From: Apis mellifera
Lineage: Eukaryota; Arthropoda; Insecta; Hymenoptera; Apidae
Assembly: GCF_003254395.2 (NCBI RefSeq)
Contig: NC_037649.1
Coordinates: 9,573,931-9,637,930 of the forward strand
Length of the DNA stretch: 64,000 bases
Direction of reading: 5' to 3'
How positions within the stretch are numbered: position 1 is the stretch's first letter; the number at the start of each line of letters is the position of its first letter. The translations under genes and the position numbers were made by a program. The notes under the pieces are model-generated. The model was not told the origin of the DNA. It did not search any database and worked only from the letters and a program-made list of their open reading frames with translations. Positions 36,757-48,640 of the stretch are shown piece by piece.

Positions 36757-36776
36757 CCCCTTCCCCTCCCCCACCC
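36757..36776 (-). other. G-quadruplex motif (minus strand)
   Basis: On the minus strand, G runs of 3, 5, 4 and 4 are separated by loops T, A and AA. It is the tightest quadruplex motif in the window. Confidence 0.65.
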
Positions 36777-36940
36777 ACTGCTCTTTGTTCCTTTCTTTCC
36801 TTCTTTTCCCCGAGCTTGAAACGGAGCCTCCTCGTTAGGGTCAAGTTGTAGGGGCAAATATGATCGGTCGTGGGAGGAAAAGGTGAGGATACAACATCCG
36901 TTCCATAAAAGGAAAAACCGTGCAAAGATTCTTTCTCCTT

Positions 36941-36957
36941 CTCTCTCTCTCTCTCTC
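36941..36957. repeat. (CT)8 microsatellite
   Basis: CT alternation following CTTTCTCCTT. Confidence 0.92.
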
Positions 36958-37157
36958 ATCGATCAAACAGAACGGAATCGATTCGACGTACGCGATAATT
37001 TAACGACGTGGCGATACCTCGATCCAGCGACAATTCCTAATTGTGCTGTCTCGCATATATCAGAGAAATTTCACGGACTCTCTGCTCTCGAGAAGTGGAT
37101 TCGATATTTGTCGGATCAGCGTTGAACCTCCGAGCGCTTAAACTTCATCCTTCGTCT

Positions 37158-37171
37158 TATATATATATATA
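37158..37171. repeat. (TA)7 microsatellite
   Basis: Perfect TA alternation. Confidence 0.9.
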
Positions 37172-38112
37172 CGCATCCTCCTCCTGCTCCAATCCGCCCG
37201 TCGGTTCGGAATAGGGCAGGTAATTGACCAGGATTCTCTCGTAGATCACCGTTAGGAGATGGCCCGCATTATACGTGTAACAGAGACACGGGGCGTCGTC
37301 CGCTCGGCTTTGCCGTTTCTCTGTGTGTATCCCGATGTGTGAAAGTGTGCTAGACTCTGGCTCTCGAGTGCGCTGCCGATGGAGTAATTACTAGCGTCTC
37401 CACGATGCAGATCTATGATCGCAATGGATGGGAGAGGAGAAAAAGAGGGGGAAGAAAGGAAGTGGAAGGAGCGGAGGAAGAATGGGTCGAGAGATGGAAA
37501 TTCGCCGGCTTTAGGGGTGGTAAAGGCAGGAGAGGACTTTATTAACGTCCGTGGAGGGTAGGGCGATTCGTCAACCGAATCTCGGCGCACTTTTACGCTT
37601 CGGCATCGTTGGCCAACCCTTTCGATTCATTTCCGCTCCTTTCCTTCTCAAGAGATATTCCAGAGATTGAATAAGAGGGAGAGGCGAGAGAAGAGAGGGA
37701 AATAAAAGGACGCGCCTTTTTATTACCCGACGATGGCAATTTTCGAAAAGTTGCGCGCATCGACGATTCGACGAACCTTGAGAGACGAACGGGTGACGGA
37801 ACTCGTGATGGAACGCGCGAGCCGTCGGTAATTTTGCTCACGGAACGCACATCCGGTTAGGAGAGAGCTCCGTGCTGCTGCTGTTCGTGCGCCGACCGGC
37901 CCAACGACACGGAAATTTATCCGTGCATCGAGAAAACCATTTTTATTCCCTCGGGAGGAACCGTTGGAATTGTAAAATTTCGCCCCAAAGTGCGAGGAGA
38001 TCGTACGAGGAGAGGGTACCGGCACGTAATTCTGGCCACGCGAAGCGTAGATTAACGGAGAATAATGCGATCCGCTGGTATCGAACGAGAGATTGTAAAA
38101 CGACGACGAATC

Positions 38113-38141
38113 GAGAGAGAGAGAAAGAGAGAGAGAGAGAG
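38113..38141 (+). repeat. (GA)n tract
   Basis: GA alternation with one AA interruption. Confidence 0.92.
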
Positions 38142-38264
38142 GAAGCTCGCGAAGAAATTACATCGATCCGCCGTGCTTCGCACGAAGCGGAGGAACGAGA
38201 AGTAAGAAGCATCATCGAGAATAATGGAACTGGGCGATCAATTTTCGTTTCAATTTTCCCGCTG

Positions 38265-38284
38265 TCTCTCTCTCTCTCTCTCTC
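38265..38284. repeat. (TC)10 microsatellite
   Basis: Near-perfect TC alternation 120 bp from the (GA) tract at 38113. The two are in opposite orientation and could pair as an inverted repeat. Confidence 0.92.
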
Positions 38285-38986
38285 CCTCTCTCTTCCCACG
38301 TATAGAAAAGTGTACAAAGATGTTGCCTAGACGCGCTTATCTTCCTCCACGACACGAAATCAACGGCGTGGAAAATTCTAGCAAGGGAATTACGCAATCG
38401 ACGCGGCTACTCGCAGTAGTGTATTCGCATTCGTCGATTCATTGCTTTGTTGTTGGCCGCTTCTAATTGCATAATAAAGCGGTCGGATAATTATAAAATT
38501 TAATATTCATGGAGATTGATTCGAGGTTGGCGGGCACGATTTTTCCTAATTATCCGCTACTATGTGTCTTCTCGGTGTTGTGAAGAGCGTATTACAATCG
38601 TACGTATTACACACGCGCGTGACTCGTTGGTCGATAATTAACATAATTGCGATTTATAAATGGCTCGAAACGCGATCCACGGATAATTGGCGAAAATAGG
38701 AATTCTCAAGTGCAAAATACAGCTCGATCCAACCTCGAACCCGTCCACTGTGTTTTAACAGCGTTCGAATCGATTGCGCAAATGTTTTATCAGATCTCTC
38801 CTTTCGCGCAGATATATGCATTATCGTTAAAAAATATATTCGCTCGTTGGATAAACGAGAGATAATATGAGAGAGACAACGATTCAAAAATTCATCGTTT
38901 AAGATTGGAAAACACGTTTTTTTCTTGTCTCGAAGCGAGTATAAAGGTAAAAATAGAGGTAGGCTCGGGTAGGAGGAGAAAGAAAA

Positions 38987-39004
38987 AGAGAGAGAGAGAG
39001 AGAG
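38987..39004 (+). repeat. (AG)9 microsatellite
   Basis: Perfect AG alternation at the end of a purine block. Confidence 0.93.
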
Positions 39005-39616
39005 CTTCGAAGAAAAAAAAAAGCGAAACGAGAAAAGGCAATTATCGTCCGTTCGAAAAGAAAGGAAAGCAAGTTGTAAAACCTGGAGACCTATCGAGCA
39101 GCTCTGTCGCAGCGCCAAACGAGGAAGTATCAGAGTGGAAGAAAGAGTCGAGTCACGACTTTCATCGTGGCGTGGCACAGAGAGATCCACCTTGCTCGGC
39201 CTCGACAGACTTGACAACAAGTTCGTTGTTCTTTCCAACTTGTCTCTTTCCTTTCGACCCTCCCTTCGCCCCTCCCCAGCTACTTTCTTTCGTCCCCGAG
39301 TTAACATAACGGTGCTAATTTTATCAGATGCAACTAGGGTGTATGATTCATCCTCCACGATCGTCCAAAGCGATCGATGAACCTCGGTTCTCATCTTGAC
39401 GATCAAACTTCTCGTCGACCGTTGAGAAGGAAGGAAGACTTCGACTGGACTCAATTTTCGTTAAATTTCTAATTCGAAAAGGATTTACGGATGTGACAAG
39501 TTCGATGACAACTATACCTCGTTAAAACAGCTTCTCCGCATCTTAATCTTAACTTGGACAGTTTCTTAATTAATCTTGTATCTCGAAGACAATGACAAAA
39601 TTCCAATTTTCTCGAA

Positions 39617-39632
39617 TCTCTCTCTCTCTCTC
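39617..39632. repeat. (TC)8 microsatellite
   Basis: Perfect TC alternation. Confidence 0.9.
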
Positions 39633-41136
39633 TGGATAAAACTTTTTCTTTTTTACGCGAGGAACTGCAGGATTACGCTTGATCGGAATAAAGCTGCTAC
39701 GTGCTCCCGTACGCGTTTCCCATCGATCCCATTGTTATTAGGAAATAATATGTAAAGCGCGTGAATTCATAAACTTGCGCGTACACAATCCCTCCGATCA
39801 AAATAAATAGCAGGGGTTGGATTACGCTGTATCGGAGGAGCATCAGTATCAGGCCACGAAGGCAATCCTTCCCTCCCGTACGTTTGCTTTTAAATTATGC
39901 CAGGCATATTTTGCCATTTCCCGCGGAGTACGGCAACCGTCTGATCGATTTTCTGTCGGAAAAATGATACTGATATACGAGGCACAGCCGATTCCAATTC
40001 CCGCGAAGTCTGGTCCCGCGAAGAATATAACGGTGCACTGATCTGTAAGTTTTGCAGCCACGCTACTGTTTTCACTGTATATTATGTATCGTCCACGTAT
40101 ATAGTTAAAAAAATACGCTTGTCTCGGAGAAGCGAGCGCGGATCGTCTCGAGGCGACTTCTTCTGTACAACGTCGAAACACGAGAGCGAATTGTTCACGC
40201 AAACTCTCCGCCCATTCTACGTCGAATTAAACGCGATTAACGACCATTTTGCTCGGTCTTACTAATTAACAGTCAGTGGCTCTCCTCCACGAGTACTCTC
40301 GCGTAATTGTTTCTTCCTCTCCGCTTCTCCTTTTCTTCTCTTTTCTTTCTCTCCTTTCTACTCCTCCTCTTTCCTTTACCGGTCCACTCCCTTTGATGAA
40401 CGACAATTGGCCACGCGAGAGGCGTTTCAACAATGACAACTCTCGCTCGAGAAAATCGAAATTGGACCCGATCTTGCTTGCTTACTACTCGTTATACATG
40501 GAACGTAGGAATAGATTTTCGTACGATGAAATATCGATGAAGATAGATTCGATCGAGAACTATGGACGGAAAGTATCGATCCATCAACGACGTTCTATAT
40601 CCATTTCGGGGGGCAAGGGAACAATGACCTCGTTCCGAAGAAAAATAAATTGCACGGTGATAAAGCGGCGCTTTAGAAGGTGTGCACACAGATTTACAAT
40701 TACAACGCCGCGTCCCTAGGAAATCGTATTTTCCAACATTAGCCAGGCGCGCAACATCTTGCTCGTTTCTCTCTCCATGCTTACACGAGATCTCGGGTAC
40801 TACGTATGCGGGTTTAAATCCATCGCCACCCATAACAGTTACACGCCAACACGCAACACGCGCGCACTTACACGTAGAAGTGACGTGTGTAAAAGGGCTC
40901 GTGTCAAGTCAAGTGTGCAAAACGTGTCAGATAATAATTATACGCACGGGCAAGTTGATTCGAAAAGTTGATTTTTCGAAACGCGACGCTAATTCCCCTG
41001 CGTATCTACACGTGTAAATCATTTTCCTCGAAAACTCTTTTCTTTTCTTTTCTCTCTCTCTTTCGTGTTGATAGTCGAGGATTACGTCGATTTAATTCGA
41101 ATACGCGATGTTATCGTGAAAAATGCGAAGTATGAC

Positions 41137-41156
41137 CTCTCTCTCTCTCTCTCTCT
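41137..41156. repeat. (CT)10 microsatellite
   Basis: Perfect CT alternation. Confidence 0.94.
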
Positions 41157-43690
41157 TCGGTTCGATGGAAAAAACAAACGCGATTTCGTTTCCGCGCGCA
41201 GCAGTAGTAAAAAGAAAGAATCGAAATTCGAATTGCATTTGCAATTCGAATAGCATGATATTTATCTGGTTGGATATATACATATTTTCGACACGGATAT
41301 AAAACGAATACCGATCCAAGTCTGCTATCGCGTCTTGAATACGTTATTACTTAGTAATTTATCTTTCCTACTCATAATTTCGAGCATTACGATTTATACG
41401 CGGCGAATATCAAAATCCGCGCCCGAAAATTCGAGGAAATATCGGTAAAAACGAATGTCGAGATCCGTTGGTACCGTTATCGGAATGGTGATAATAATTG
41501 GGAGGATTTCCGCGGCGTGGCAATCGAAAAGAGCGAGTATGCGGCAAACTCGAAAAGATTTGCGAGGCGTCCATAAAATCAAGACGGTGTATCGCGGAGA
41601 TCCCTGATCAAAGGGAAACTTGGCAAGCTGCCTGTGTACGTGGTACGCCGGCGGACGCCAGGTTCAACCATTGCATTCGCCGCAAAAGAAAACTGGCTAG
41701 GGGAACGCTTGCGAAAACCTTGCTGCGTTTATAATCGACTAGGAATTTCTTTCTCGGAATTTGTAATGGTAATTGGAACGAAAAGTTAATAAATGTTTCG
41801 CGTTGATTTCACGAAAGGCGTTCACCAATGGACTCTCTTCGAGAGACGTAAATTACACGAGTCGCACATTGTACGTACGTAACGTAAGATAAAAAAAAGA
41901 AAAAAAAGAAAAAGATCTGATGACTCACATCTCGCGTTTTTTTTTTTCGCATTGAAATTCCGTTTCGTAACTACGATAGTAAACGTAAGGCTGAATAAAT
42001 CGACGCCTTACGATCTCTCGTTGGAAACTTATAAAAGTTGGAAAGGTTTCTTTGCTCCAGCAACAACACAGACGGCTCGAGCATGCCGCGCACAATGAAT
42101 TCTGTTGCGTAACCACGATAGGAGGGAAAGTTGCGAGAGACTGCGAGCGTGTACGGTTCGCGTGCACTCTACGAGGTCCCTTTCCGCGACCATGTGCTCT
42201 TTAGGGATCCACGGGTCAATATCCTCCTTTCATCTGTTTAGTAGCCACGTTACAATTAAACCCCGCGCGAATGTCCATCGATTGACCGATATCCCGCGTA
42301 CACGTTTCACGCTGTTAAGTCGACCGGCTGTTCTTTGACTACGAACCTCCCCACCGCTACGAACTTGGATAGATCGAGCAGCCAATTTGCTTCCGTTAGT
42401 TCGAGTCATCAACGTGTATCACAAATCGCCGAGTGTATCGTCACCCATGTATCGATTTGAAAATTTAATTCTCGATCGATCGGAAATTAGGTCGATATTG
42501 TTTTAAAAGCGCTTTAAAAGCGAATAAACGTGCTAGAGTAATATTAACACGTCCAATGTTATTATATAAAAAGAAAAAATTACAACAATTCCAACTCTCG
42601 CCTTTTTCAATACGACTTTAACGTTAACGTTTTCCCATCTCGAAACGAAGCAACGCTAAATGTGTCTCCAACACAATGAACAATTTTTCCTTCTTTTTTT
42701 TTTGTTTTTTCTTGTCACCGTGTGACGATCTCTCTTCCCTCCGAATCGAAAGGGATATCGAGGGATAAAATCGTCAACCGCGAACGTTGACCCAACAACG
42801 ACACAGTAACGAAGTAACGCGTAATCACGAATCTCGATTTTCATTAATTATGCGTGGCTGCACACCGGTCGACACGGTGCTACGTATTTTCGTGGCAGCT
42901 TAACGGTCTGCCCGCTTTAGAAAACGCTCAACCATGGATCTCACCGTACCACGAAATACGCGGTATAAGGCTCGCACACGAGCATACGGCTCCTGTGCAT
43001 ACATGGATGGGGATATACATATATATATATACGAGCATAGATCGCGCGTATGTGATCGAGTACACGCCGTTTAAACAATACACTCGTACAAACTATAAAT
43101 ACCTTTATTATTATGATGCTATCGCGGCCGACCATCGCTCGGATAATGTATTTTAATACAAACCGTATTCAGAGACGCGAGCGCGATTCTACGGTATCGA
43201 GCCATTTCAATTGATGACGAAATTATCGCGTCAAAATATCGCGGAAACTTAATTAATTCGATCGTTGATCGAAACGAATTAGAGGGATTCGAGCAGCCAA
43301 CGATATTTAGCTGGGCTACCTGTTACGATTAAATTTCTCTCCGTGTCCACAACTTTGACATGGATATACTTCGAAATCTATATCCGTTATACAAATAATT
43401 CGAGAGGAAAAATTTCGAATCTCTCGTTTTGAAAAAAAAAAAAACAAAGGAAGAAAGAACGGAGAGAGGAACCACCATAACGAGAAAAACCATAATCCCC
43501 GCGTTTTAATTACCCACGTCCAATATGACCTGCGCTCCCTGTCGAGGTGGGGGGGGAGGGTTAAGGGAAAGCAAGAGCGATCGGAAGGTAAGAGACTGGC
43601 TTGGTCGTAATTTGAGGACTTTAGACAGCGAAGGAGGGCCGAAAATAGGCACCGAAACCTGTTCCGCAGAGAACCTGTTGGTCGTCATAG

Positions 43691-43781
43691 GCGTGTACAC
43701 GCACACACGTATACGTATACGTCGCTATACGTACGCGTCGCTCGGCGGCTGTGTTGGATCGCGCGCACGTGTGTGCGTACG
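43691..43781. other. Paired Z-DNA-prone alternating tracts
   Basis: A 32-bp tract (43691-43722) and a 22-bp tract (43760-43781) alternate purine and pyrimidine without a break and are rich in CG, CA/TG and TA steps. Between them lies CTATACGTACGCGTCGC, also mostly alternating. CG-containing alternation is more Z-prone than TA alone. Confidence 0.75.
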
Positions 43782-43996
43782 GACGGGGAACGCACCTGCC
43801 ACGTAACTTTTCTTCACGGGACGTTTCACCTTCTTTCCACTCCGCATCCAAATGACTCTCGGCTCTCCGTACAATTTTGACCGTTGGCCTTTACGACCGT
43901 TTCGACCCTTCGCCGTTGGATCCCCTCCAACACCGGCCGCGTTTGGCCCACGAGTCCTTTGTTTAATTCGGCCGAGGGAGAGACGAGATCCATCCG

Positions 43997-44024
43997 AGGG
44001 AGAGAGAGAGAGGGAGAGAGAGAG
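43997..44024 (+). repeat. (GA)n tract
   Basis: GA alternation broken by one GG. It is the last long GA/CT tract before the AT-rich half of the window. Confidence 0.9.
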
Positions 44025-45443
44025 TCAAGCGTGTCAACGACCGTAAGGTAGTTAGAGTAGGTCGTATTTGCGTGACGAAAACGTTACGCGCTTTTTACGC
44101 AAGCATCGCGATTGATTCGCGATACTCGAGTACAGCGGCGACGCTTGATTATGCGAAATCAATCTATACACAACGCGCAACGTGATCGTGAAACGATCCG
44201 TGATCCGTTATATTATTGCGCCTACTCGAAACTCGAGTTATATAATTCCAAGTGTATTTAAATAATATCGGTAAATAGGGGGGATAATTAAGAAAACGAG
44301 GATTTTCGGTTAAGCCGATGGAAGTAACGTGATTGAAATAACGCGTGATAATTAAGCGAGGTGAGTGTTTAATGACTTGCTCTTACGACGAATGTGATAC
44401 GTAATACGCCCGGATTCCGTGTCCCACAGATGAATCATTTTAGTCCCGAGGCATGGAAAACTCAGATCTTTCGTTTCTATTTGCTATCCTCTATTGACAC
44501 GAATTACGAAAATTCTACAAGTGTCTGTTGCTTACAGTTTCATCTTATAGATTTGCTCAAATTTTGTTATGAATGTTGTGTATATACGTGTGTGTGTGCG
44601 CCTGTGTGCGTGTGAGATAAAGAATTATACCTTCAAAGATAAAAATATTCGTAGAAATCTACCACGAGAATCAAAGAATAAACGAATATCTTTCGTCGAG
44701 ATAGTTTATCGCTTCCCGTTTAGAATTCCATATGAAAATAAAGGAGAGGAAGGCGGCGCGAAGGGAAGGAAATATCTGTGGAAAATAAAAAAAATCAAAT
44801 AACACGAGGATCCGTCTATAATCGTCAGGAATTGTATACGTCATGAGCGTAAGAATGTACGTGGAGTCTCTCTCTCTAGTTTCATCAGGAGCGTAGCAAT
44901 TAGGTCGACATTTATTCTACTACGAACGCGACATACCCCACGTTCTTCTGCAATAAATTTTGCCACGTAATAACATACCGCATCGTTATTATACGCGTAT
45001 AATATTAAATTAAACCGGCAAATTCTCCGTTATCACCGTGGAATTAGATTAGAACACTTTGATCTCAAAATTTTTCTATCACTGTGTACCGAATCAATTA
45101 TCGGTGATAAATAATATCGTAGTTTTTTCCGAGATAAAATTTTTTTTTGAATTTATCGATACAATCATTCTCACGATTTATCTATATAACTACGAATCTT
45201 TATACCTTATACCATAATTATTATATTATTATAACGAATTAAATTTTAAGCGAACAATAATCTGCAGATCTGTTCAAGATTTGAAGATCGATTGGCTAGA
45301 TAAAATCTTCTTCCCCGTGCTGTGTAGTAATTTCATCCGAATTGGGCGGAGGATTGATAGGGGTCTTTGACCGTAACATTAACTATTTCCACTATTGGTA
45401 TGCGTGGGCTACGAAACTGGATTATCTAAACCCTCTTCTGCAG
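44025..45443. other. AT-rich non-coding stretch
   Basis: The change to AT-rich composition begins here. A consensus donor (GCGAG then GTGAGT) lies at about 44,361 and acceptor-like tracts end at about 44,425 (CCCACAG) and 44,536 (GCTTACAG). The sequence between them has stops in all frames or only short open runs. An alternating tract with TG repeats spans 44577-44599. A spliced non-coding RNA is possible but not shown. Confidence 0.45.
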
Positions 45444-45553
45444 AGTATAGGCCGAGTATTCCGTGCGAACGTGTCTCGGTGCCGTATTTAAAAGACAAAT
45501 GCTCAAGACCTTATCCTTGGACCGATGACTCGCCGTCCATCGATCAACGTTGA
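45444..45553 (+). CDS. Possible terminal coding exon, uncertain
   Basis: A good acceptor (AAACCCTCTTCTGCAG) ends at 45443. The following segment, entered with two bases left in the codon, stays open for 35 residues to TGA at 45551-45553. It reads YRPSIPCERVSVPYL, then KDKCSRPYPWTDDSP. AATAAA follows at 45753-45758, with GT-rich sequence (CTTGTGTGAGAATTGTTTTG) just beyond it, the usual order at a polyadenylation site. I do not recognise the peptide, and no upstream plus-strand exon with a matching donor phase is evident. The open frame actually extends about 20 codons upstream of the acceptor, so it may be chance. Confidence 0.15.
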
Positions 45554-45558
45554 CTCAC

Positions 45559-48436
45559 CGAATCAGGATTCATTCTTCTCGCGAGATATGATCGTTGAAC
45601 AATCGCGATATATCGCGGATGAAACAATTTGCAATGTATCATTACGTATTATTATACGCGATTGTGCATTATTAACGCGAAATCAATGCGAAGAGTTTTA
45701 ATAATTTTCGAAGGATAAAAGAAACTATGTTCTATAAAAAGATTTCAATTCCAATAAAATTAAACTTGTGTGAGAATTGTTTTGTTTAGCGAGCACCACC
45801 GTTAGAGAGCGAGGAAACTATCTTTAGCATTTTCAATTACGTCATTTGCATCGACCTTTCTTTACAGCTCAAGGTAAGCACGAGTTAAGTTCGAGAGTCG
45901 TACAGAGGGAAAGGTATTTCGTGTAAATGTGACCTTAAACTTTCCGTGTATACGAGGCGTATCCCCCTACGTGTACCGCGATACCATGCACGTGGCCAAG
46001 ATTGTAAATTCAACCATCATAATTTCCATCCTGACTTATCACGCAACAGGCATAGTTAATTTTCCATCTATTTTTCTTCTACGAGAGCAGAGTGATAAGT
46101 TGGAACACCTTTTCCCCTGGCGAAGACACGTCCCCGTCATCGTCCTGATGACCGGGATTTATTAAACAAAATAGTTTGCCACGCCATGAAACTTTCGTAC
46201 CATGTTTCCTCGTCTTGCCGATAATAAACTTTATAGAGAGTAATTATGATATAACAGTGCATTAATTAGTATAAGAGTTTCACTAACGCCCCGCCCCTTT
46301 CTTCCCGGTTTTATTACCTTTATTGACTAACTGATTTAATTTCAAGCATCAAATCTATACAAAAGTTCAGGTAACAAAGAAAAAAAAGTAGAGAGAAGAA
46401 AGGAAAGTAACGCGGAGATGATGATAATAATAATAATGTTATTCAATGAAATTATTCATGAGCGTTAAGTGCATCGCAAGTAATCACAACGATATCCTTG
46501 AATTATATAAGCAAGAACTATTGAGAGAACTCGAGCAATAAGCAGCCACTCTACTCTCTATTCGAGTCGTTCTGTTACGATGAACAACAAAAGCTGGTGT
46601 TGCTTGATACCGAGCGTTATTCATAACCCTAGATCGATAAATACCAAACGCTAGGTCGCGTTTTATATCCACTTCGATGGAAAGTATCCGTTTCGTTTTA
46701 CTTTATATCGACATCGAGGAAAATAATATAGGTAACCGCGGAAAAAAATAGGCGGGGACAGTCTGCTTTGCATGGTAATCGAATTCAAACAAGATACCAT
46801 CCGGCCATTATAAAATTTATAAACCATCGAGGGAAAATATCCTGATCCTGGAATGTCTAACTGGGGTAACGAACTTCTTTGTGGCGACAAAAATTTCGAT
46901 TGAAAAAACTTATCTATAAATCCCTTTTCTTAATAATATCTCGCGATAAATGTCTCGAAATCAATTTCAATACTTTCGACGATATTTCGTGTTACAATGT
47001 TCCAGAAATTACATTAAAAAAAAAATATGTATATCTTTGATGAAAACGCGAAAAAAAAAAGTTATCGACGATATTTGTTTTTTAAAATATTTGAAATACG
47101 AATATTTTATTTCTAATAATTGTCCATCGATCGGAGTTGAGTAACGAACGAATGTGTAAAGTAAATAGCAACGAACGTCAAGGTTACGAAATTGAGAAAA
47201 AGCATCGAAGCGATTCGCGAATCACAATGGAGAAAAATACAAAAAACGCAAAAAAAAAAAATATCTATTATGTAAAGCACCGTACCATTGTTCCTGATTA
47301 TACGGATAAAAATAATGCAAAATGTATTTTACAATTAATAATAGAAATATTGAAATAGATTAGGAAGTCGATATTTTATTATTACAAAGATTACGAATGT
47401 GTAAAGTAGAACATGTATCGATGATAAACATATCATTATCGCGATATAATAATTCACACGGAACGTTTCTTCGTCGGATATGTATACAATAATTTCTTGG
47501 AATCTTCTATTTCCTAATCTTTCCTCTCTATTCCTAAATAAAGCATTTACGTCGTATCTATTTTAGAAAGTAATTCGAAGATATGTTATCGTATTATAAA
47601 TGCCGAAATTACGACGGATAAGACGACAGCGTTGTTTCTTTTTAACCCTTTTAGAAAGAAATCACGATAATTTTCCATCTTCCAAACTATATATTTCGAC
47701 AGACAATAGTTCGATAATGTTTTCATTCACATTTACTTTATTATTAATACAACTGTGATCCCGGTGACCATCGTTTAACCTTAACAATGATTGTACGAAT
47801 TACCATGCCGGTCAACTAGATCGACCGAAGCTAACGAGGTACGCTTAAAAGTTGCTTTTGCAATTTTCTCAGTAATAATTCACCATTAGGGTTATAATTT
47901 GTTTGATCACATTTACACCGTATCGCGATGAAACCAAATCATCTGTCTTGGTAACTGAATCAAATATGATTTCAACAAGAATCGATTACGCTGATCAATA
48001 GAAGCCTCGTGAACGTTATACAATATCGAACTATTGATTCGTCATAATATTTAACCATCAATTATAGGCGTTCTCCTTACGTTAAATTTCGAAAGTCGAA
48101 TGGATTTCTTACGTTTTACCGTGGCATCCACGTATAAATCGACTCCGTTTCATCGTATTTTCCGGTAATTTTCACGTAAACGCGATAATTTTTACAAGAA
48201 TTATTCCCATCTTTTGCACGCCATTTTAATAAAGCGAGAATTCGAACCGTTCGATAGATCGATTATTGTAAAGTATGGTCGCAAGAATCGCGCGATGTTG
48301 CCACGAAAAAAAAAACCGTTACACGTACGTCACTGATTTCGTTCGTCGATGACCGAGAGAGACGTATAATTACGATCAAATTACGCCGAACGATAATAAT
48401 ATAAAAATAATGTACATATTTATTGTTCTGTCGCAC
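45559..48436. other. AT-rich non-coding stretch
   Basis: An acceptor-like tract (CCTTTCTTTACAG, ending 45867) is followed after only six bases by a donor (CTCAAG then GTAAGC). A 78-codon plus frame (45929-46165) and minus frames at 46672-46484 and 46890-46663 have no recognised domain. From 46,920 to 48,420 the sequence is strongly AT-rich with dense stops. I see no RNA gene. Confidence 0.5.
45753..45758 (+). terminator. Possible polyadenylation signal
   Basis: AATAAA with GT-rich sequence from about 15 bases downstream. It would serve the candidate exon at 45444. Such hexamers are frequent by chance in AT-rich DNA. Confidence 0.2.
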
Positions 48437-48521
48437 CTTTAACTGCCGTCGAACACAACAGGCCGATGAGGCAGACCCAGGCAAGCGTCATCTTGAAGTT
48501 GCTCGTTGATTCCATGCACAT
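48437..48521 (-). CDS. First coding exon with signal peptide (partial gene)
   Basis: Read on the minus strand, three in-frame ATGs (at 48521, 48515 and 48491) lead into MTLAWVCLIGLLCSTAVK, a textbook signal peptide: short N-region, hydrophobic core LAWVCLIGLL, and small residues (CSTA) before a likely cleavage site. The third ATG has the best context (TTCAAGATG). The frame reaches a splice donor (AAAG then GTGCGA, GT at 48436-48435), leaving one base of the next codon (phase 1). Without splicing it stops at TAA eight codons later. A secretion signal on its own exon with a phase-1 intron is typical of secreted and cell-surface proteins built from phase-1 modules, such as immunoglobulin-superfamily adhesion proteins and receptors. 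The rest of the gene would lie to the left, probably beyond a very long intron. I cannot name the family. The donor is acceptable but not optimal (+4 is C, +5 is G). Confidence 0.4.
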
Positions 48522-48599
48522 CACAAAAAAAAGCACTGTCTAACTTCCTTATTGAAAAACGAACTGCCCGATAATTCAAACAGCGCGTTCTAACCGGAC

Positions 48600-48640
48600 G
48601 GAGCACAAAACTTAGCAACGAAACTGACGCAGGCGTGATT
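48600..48640 (-). promoter_or_regulatory. Possible core promoter with initiator
   Basis: TCAGTT on the minus strand, with its A at 48625, matches the arthropod initiator (TCAGTY). GGTTA, matching the downstream-promoter-element consensus RGWYV, lies about three bases further downstream than the usual spacing. This start would give a leader of about 105-110 bases before the signal-peptide ATGs. The region from 48,550 to 48,850 is a GC- and CpG-rich island in otherwise AT-rich sequence, as expected of a promoter. I see no clear TATA box at -30. Confidence 0.2.

Larger units (their letters stand above)
37172..43690. other. Non-coding stretch dotted with GA/CT tracts
   Basis: GA or CT tracts lie at 38113-38141, 38265-38284, 38987-39004, 39617-39632 and 41137-41156. 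A 266-codon minus frame (39454-38654) is the longest in the window, but it reads through a GA tract as a Ser-Leu-Phe run and has no recognisable domain. A 148-bp-scale alternation of AT-rich and GC-rich patches is visible near 39.7-40.1 and 41.3-41.8 kb. Donor-like GTAAGT at about 40,046 has no open upstream exon. Confidence 0.5.

Noticed and set aside
38654..39454. 266-codon minus-strand frame, the longest in the window
   Set aside because: It reads a GA tract as a long Ser-Leu-Phe run, overlaps plus-strand frames and shows no recognisable motif.
45850..45880. Possible 6-nt microexon (acceptor, CTCAAG, donor)
   Set aside because: Isolated acceptor and donor motifs this close arise easily by chance. 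No flanking exons of a host gene are identified.
46458..46541. 27-codon frame ending in a helical, glutamate-rich stretch
   Set aside because: Frames of this length are abundant by chance and nothing else supports translation.
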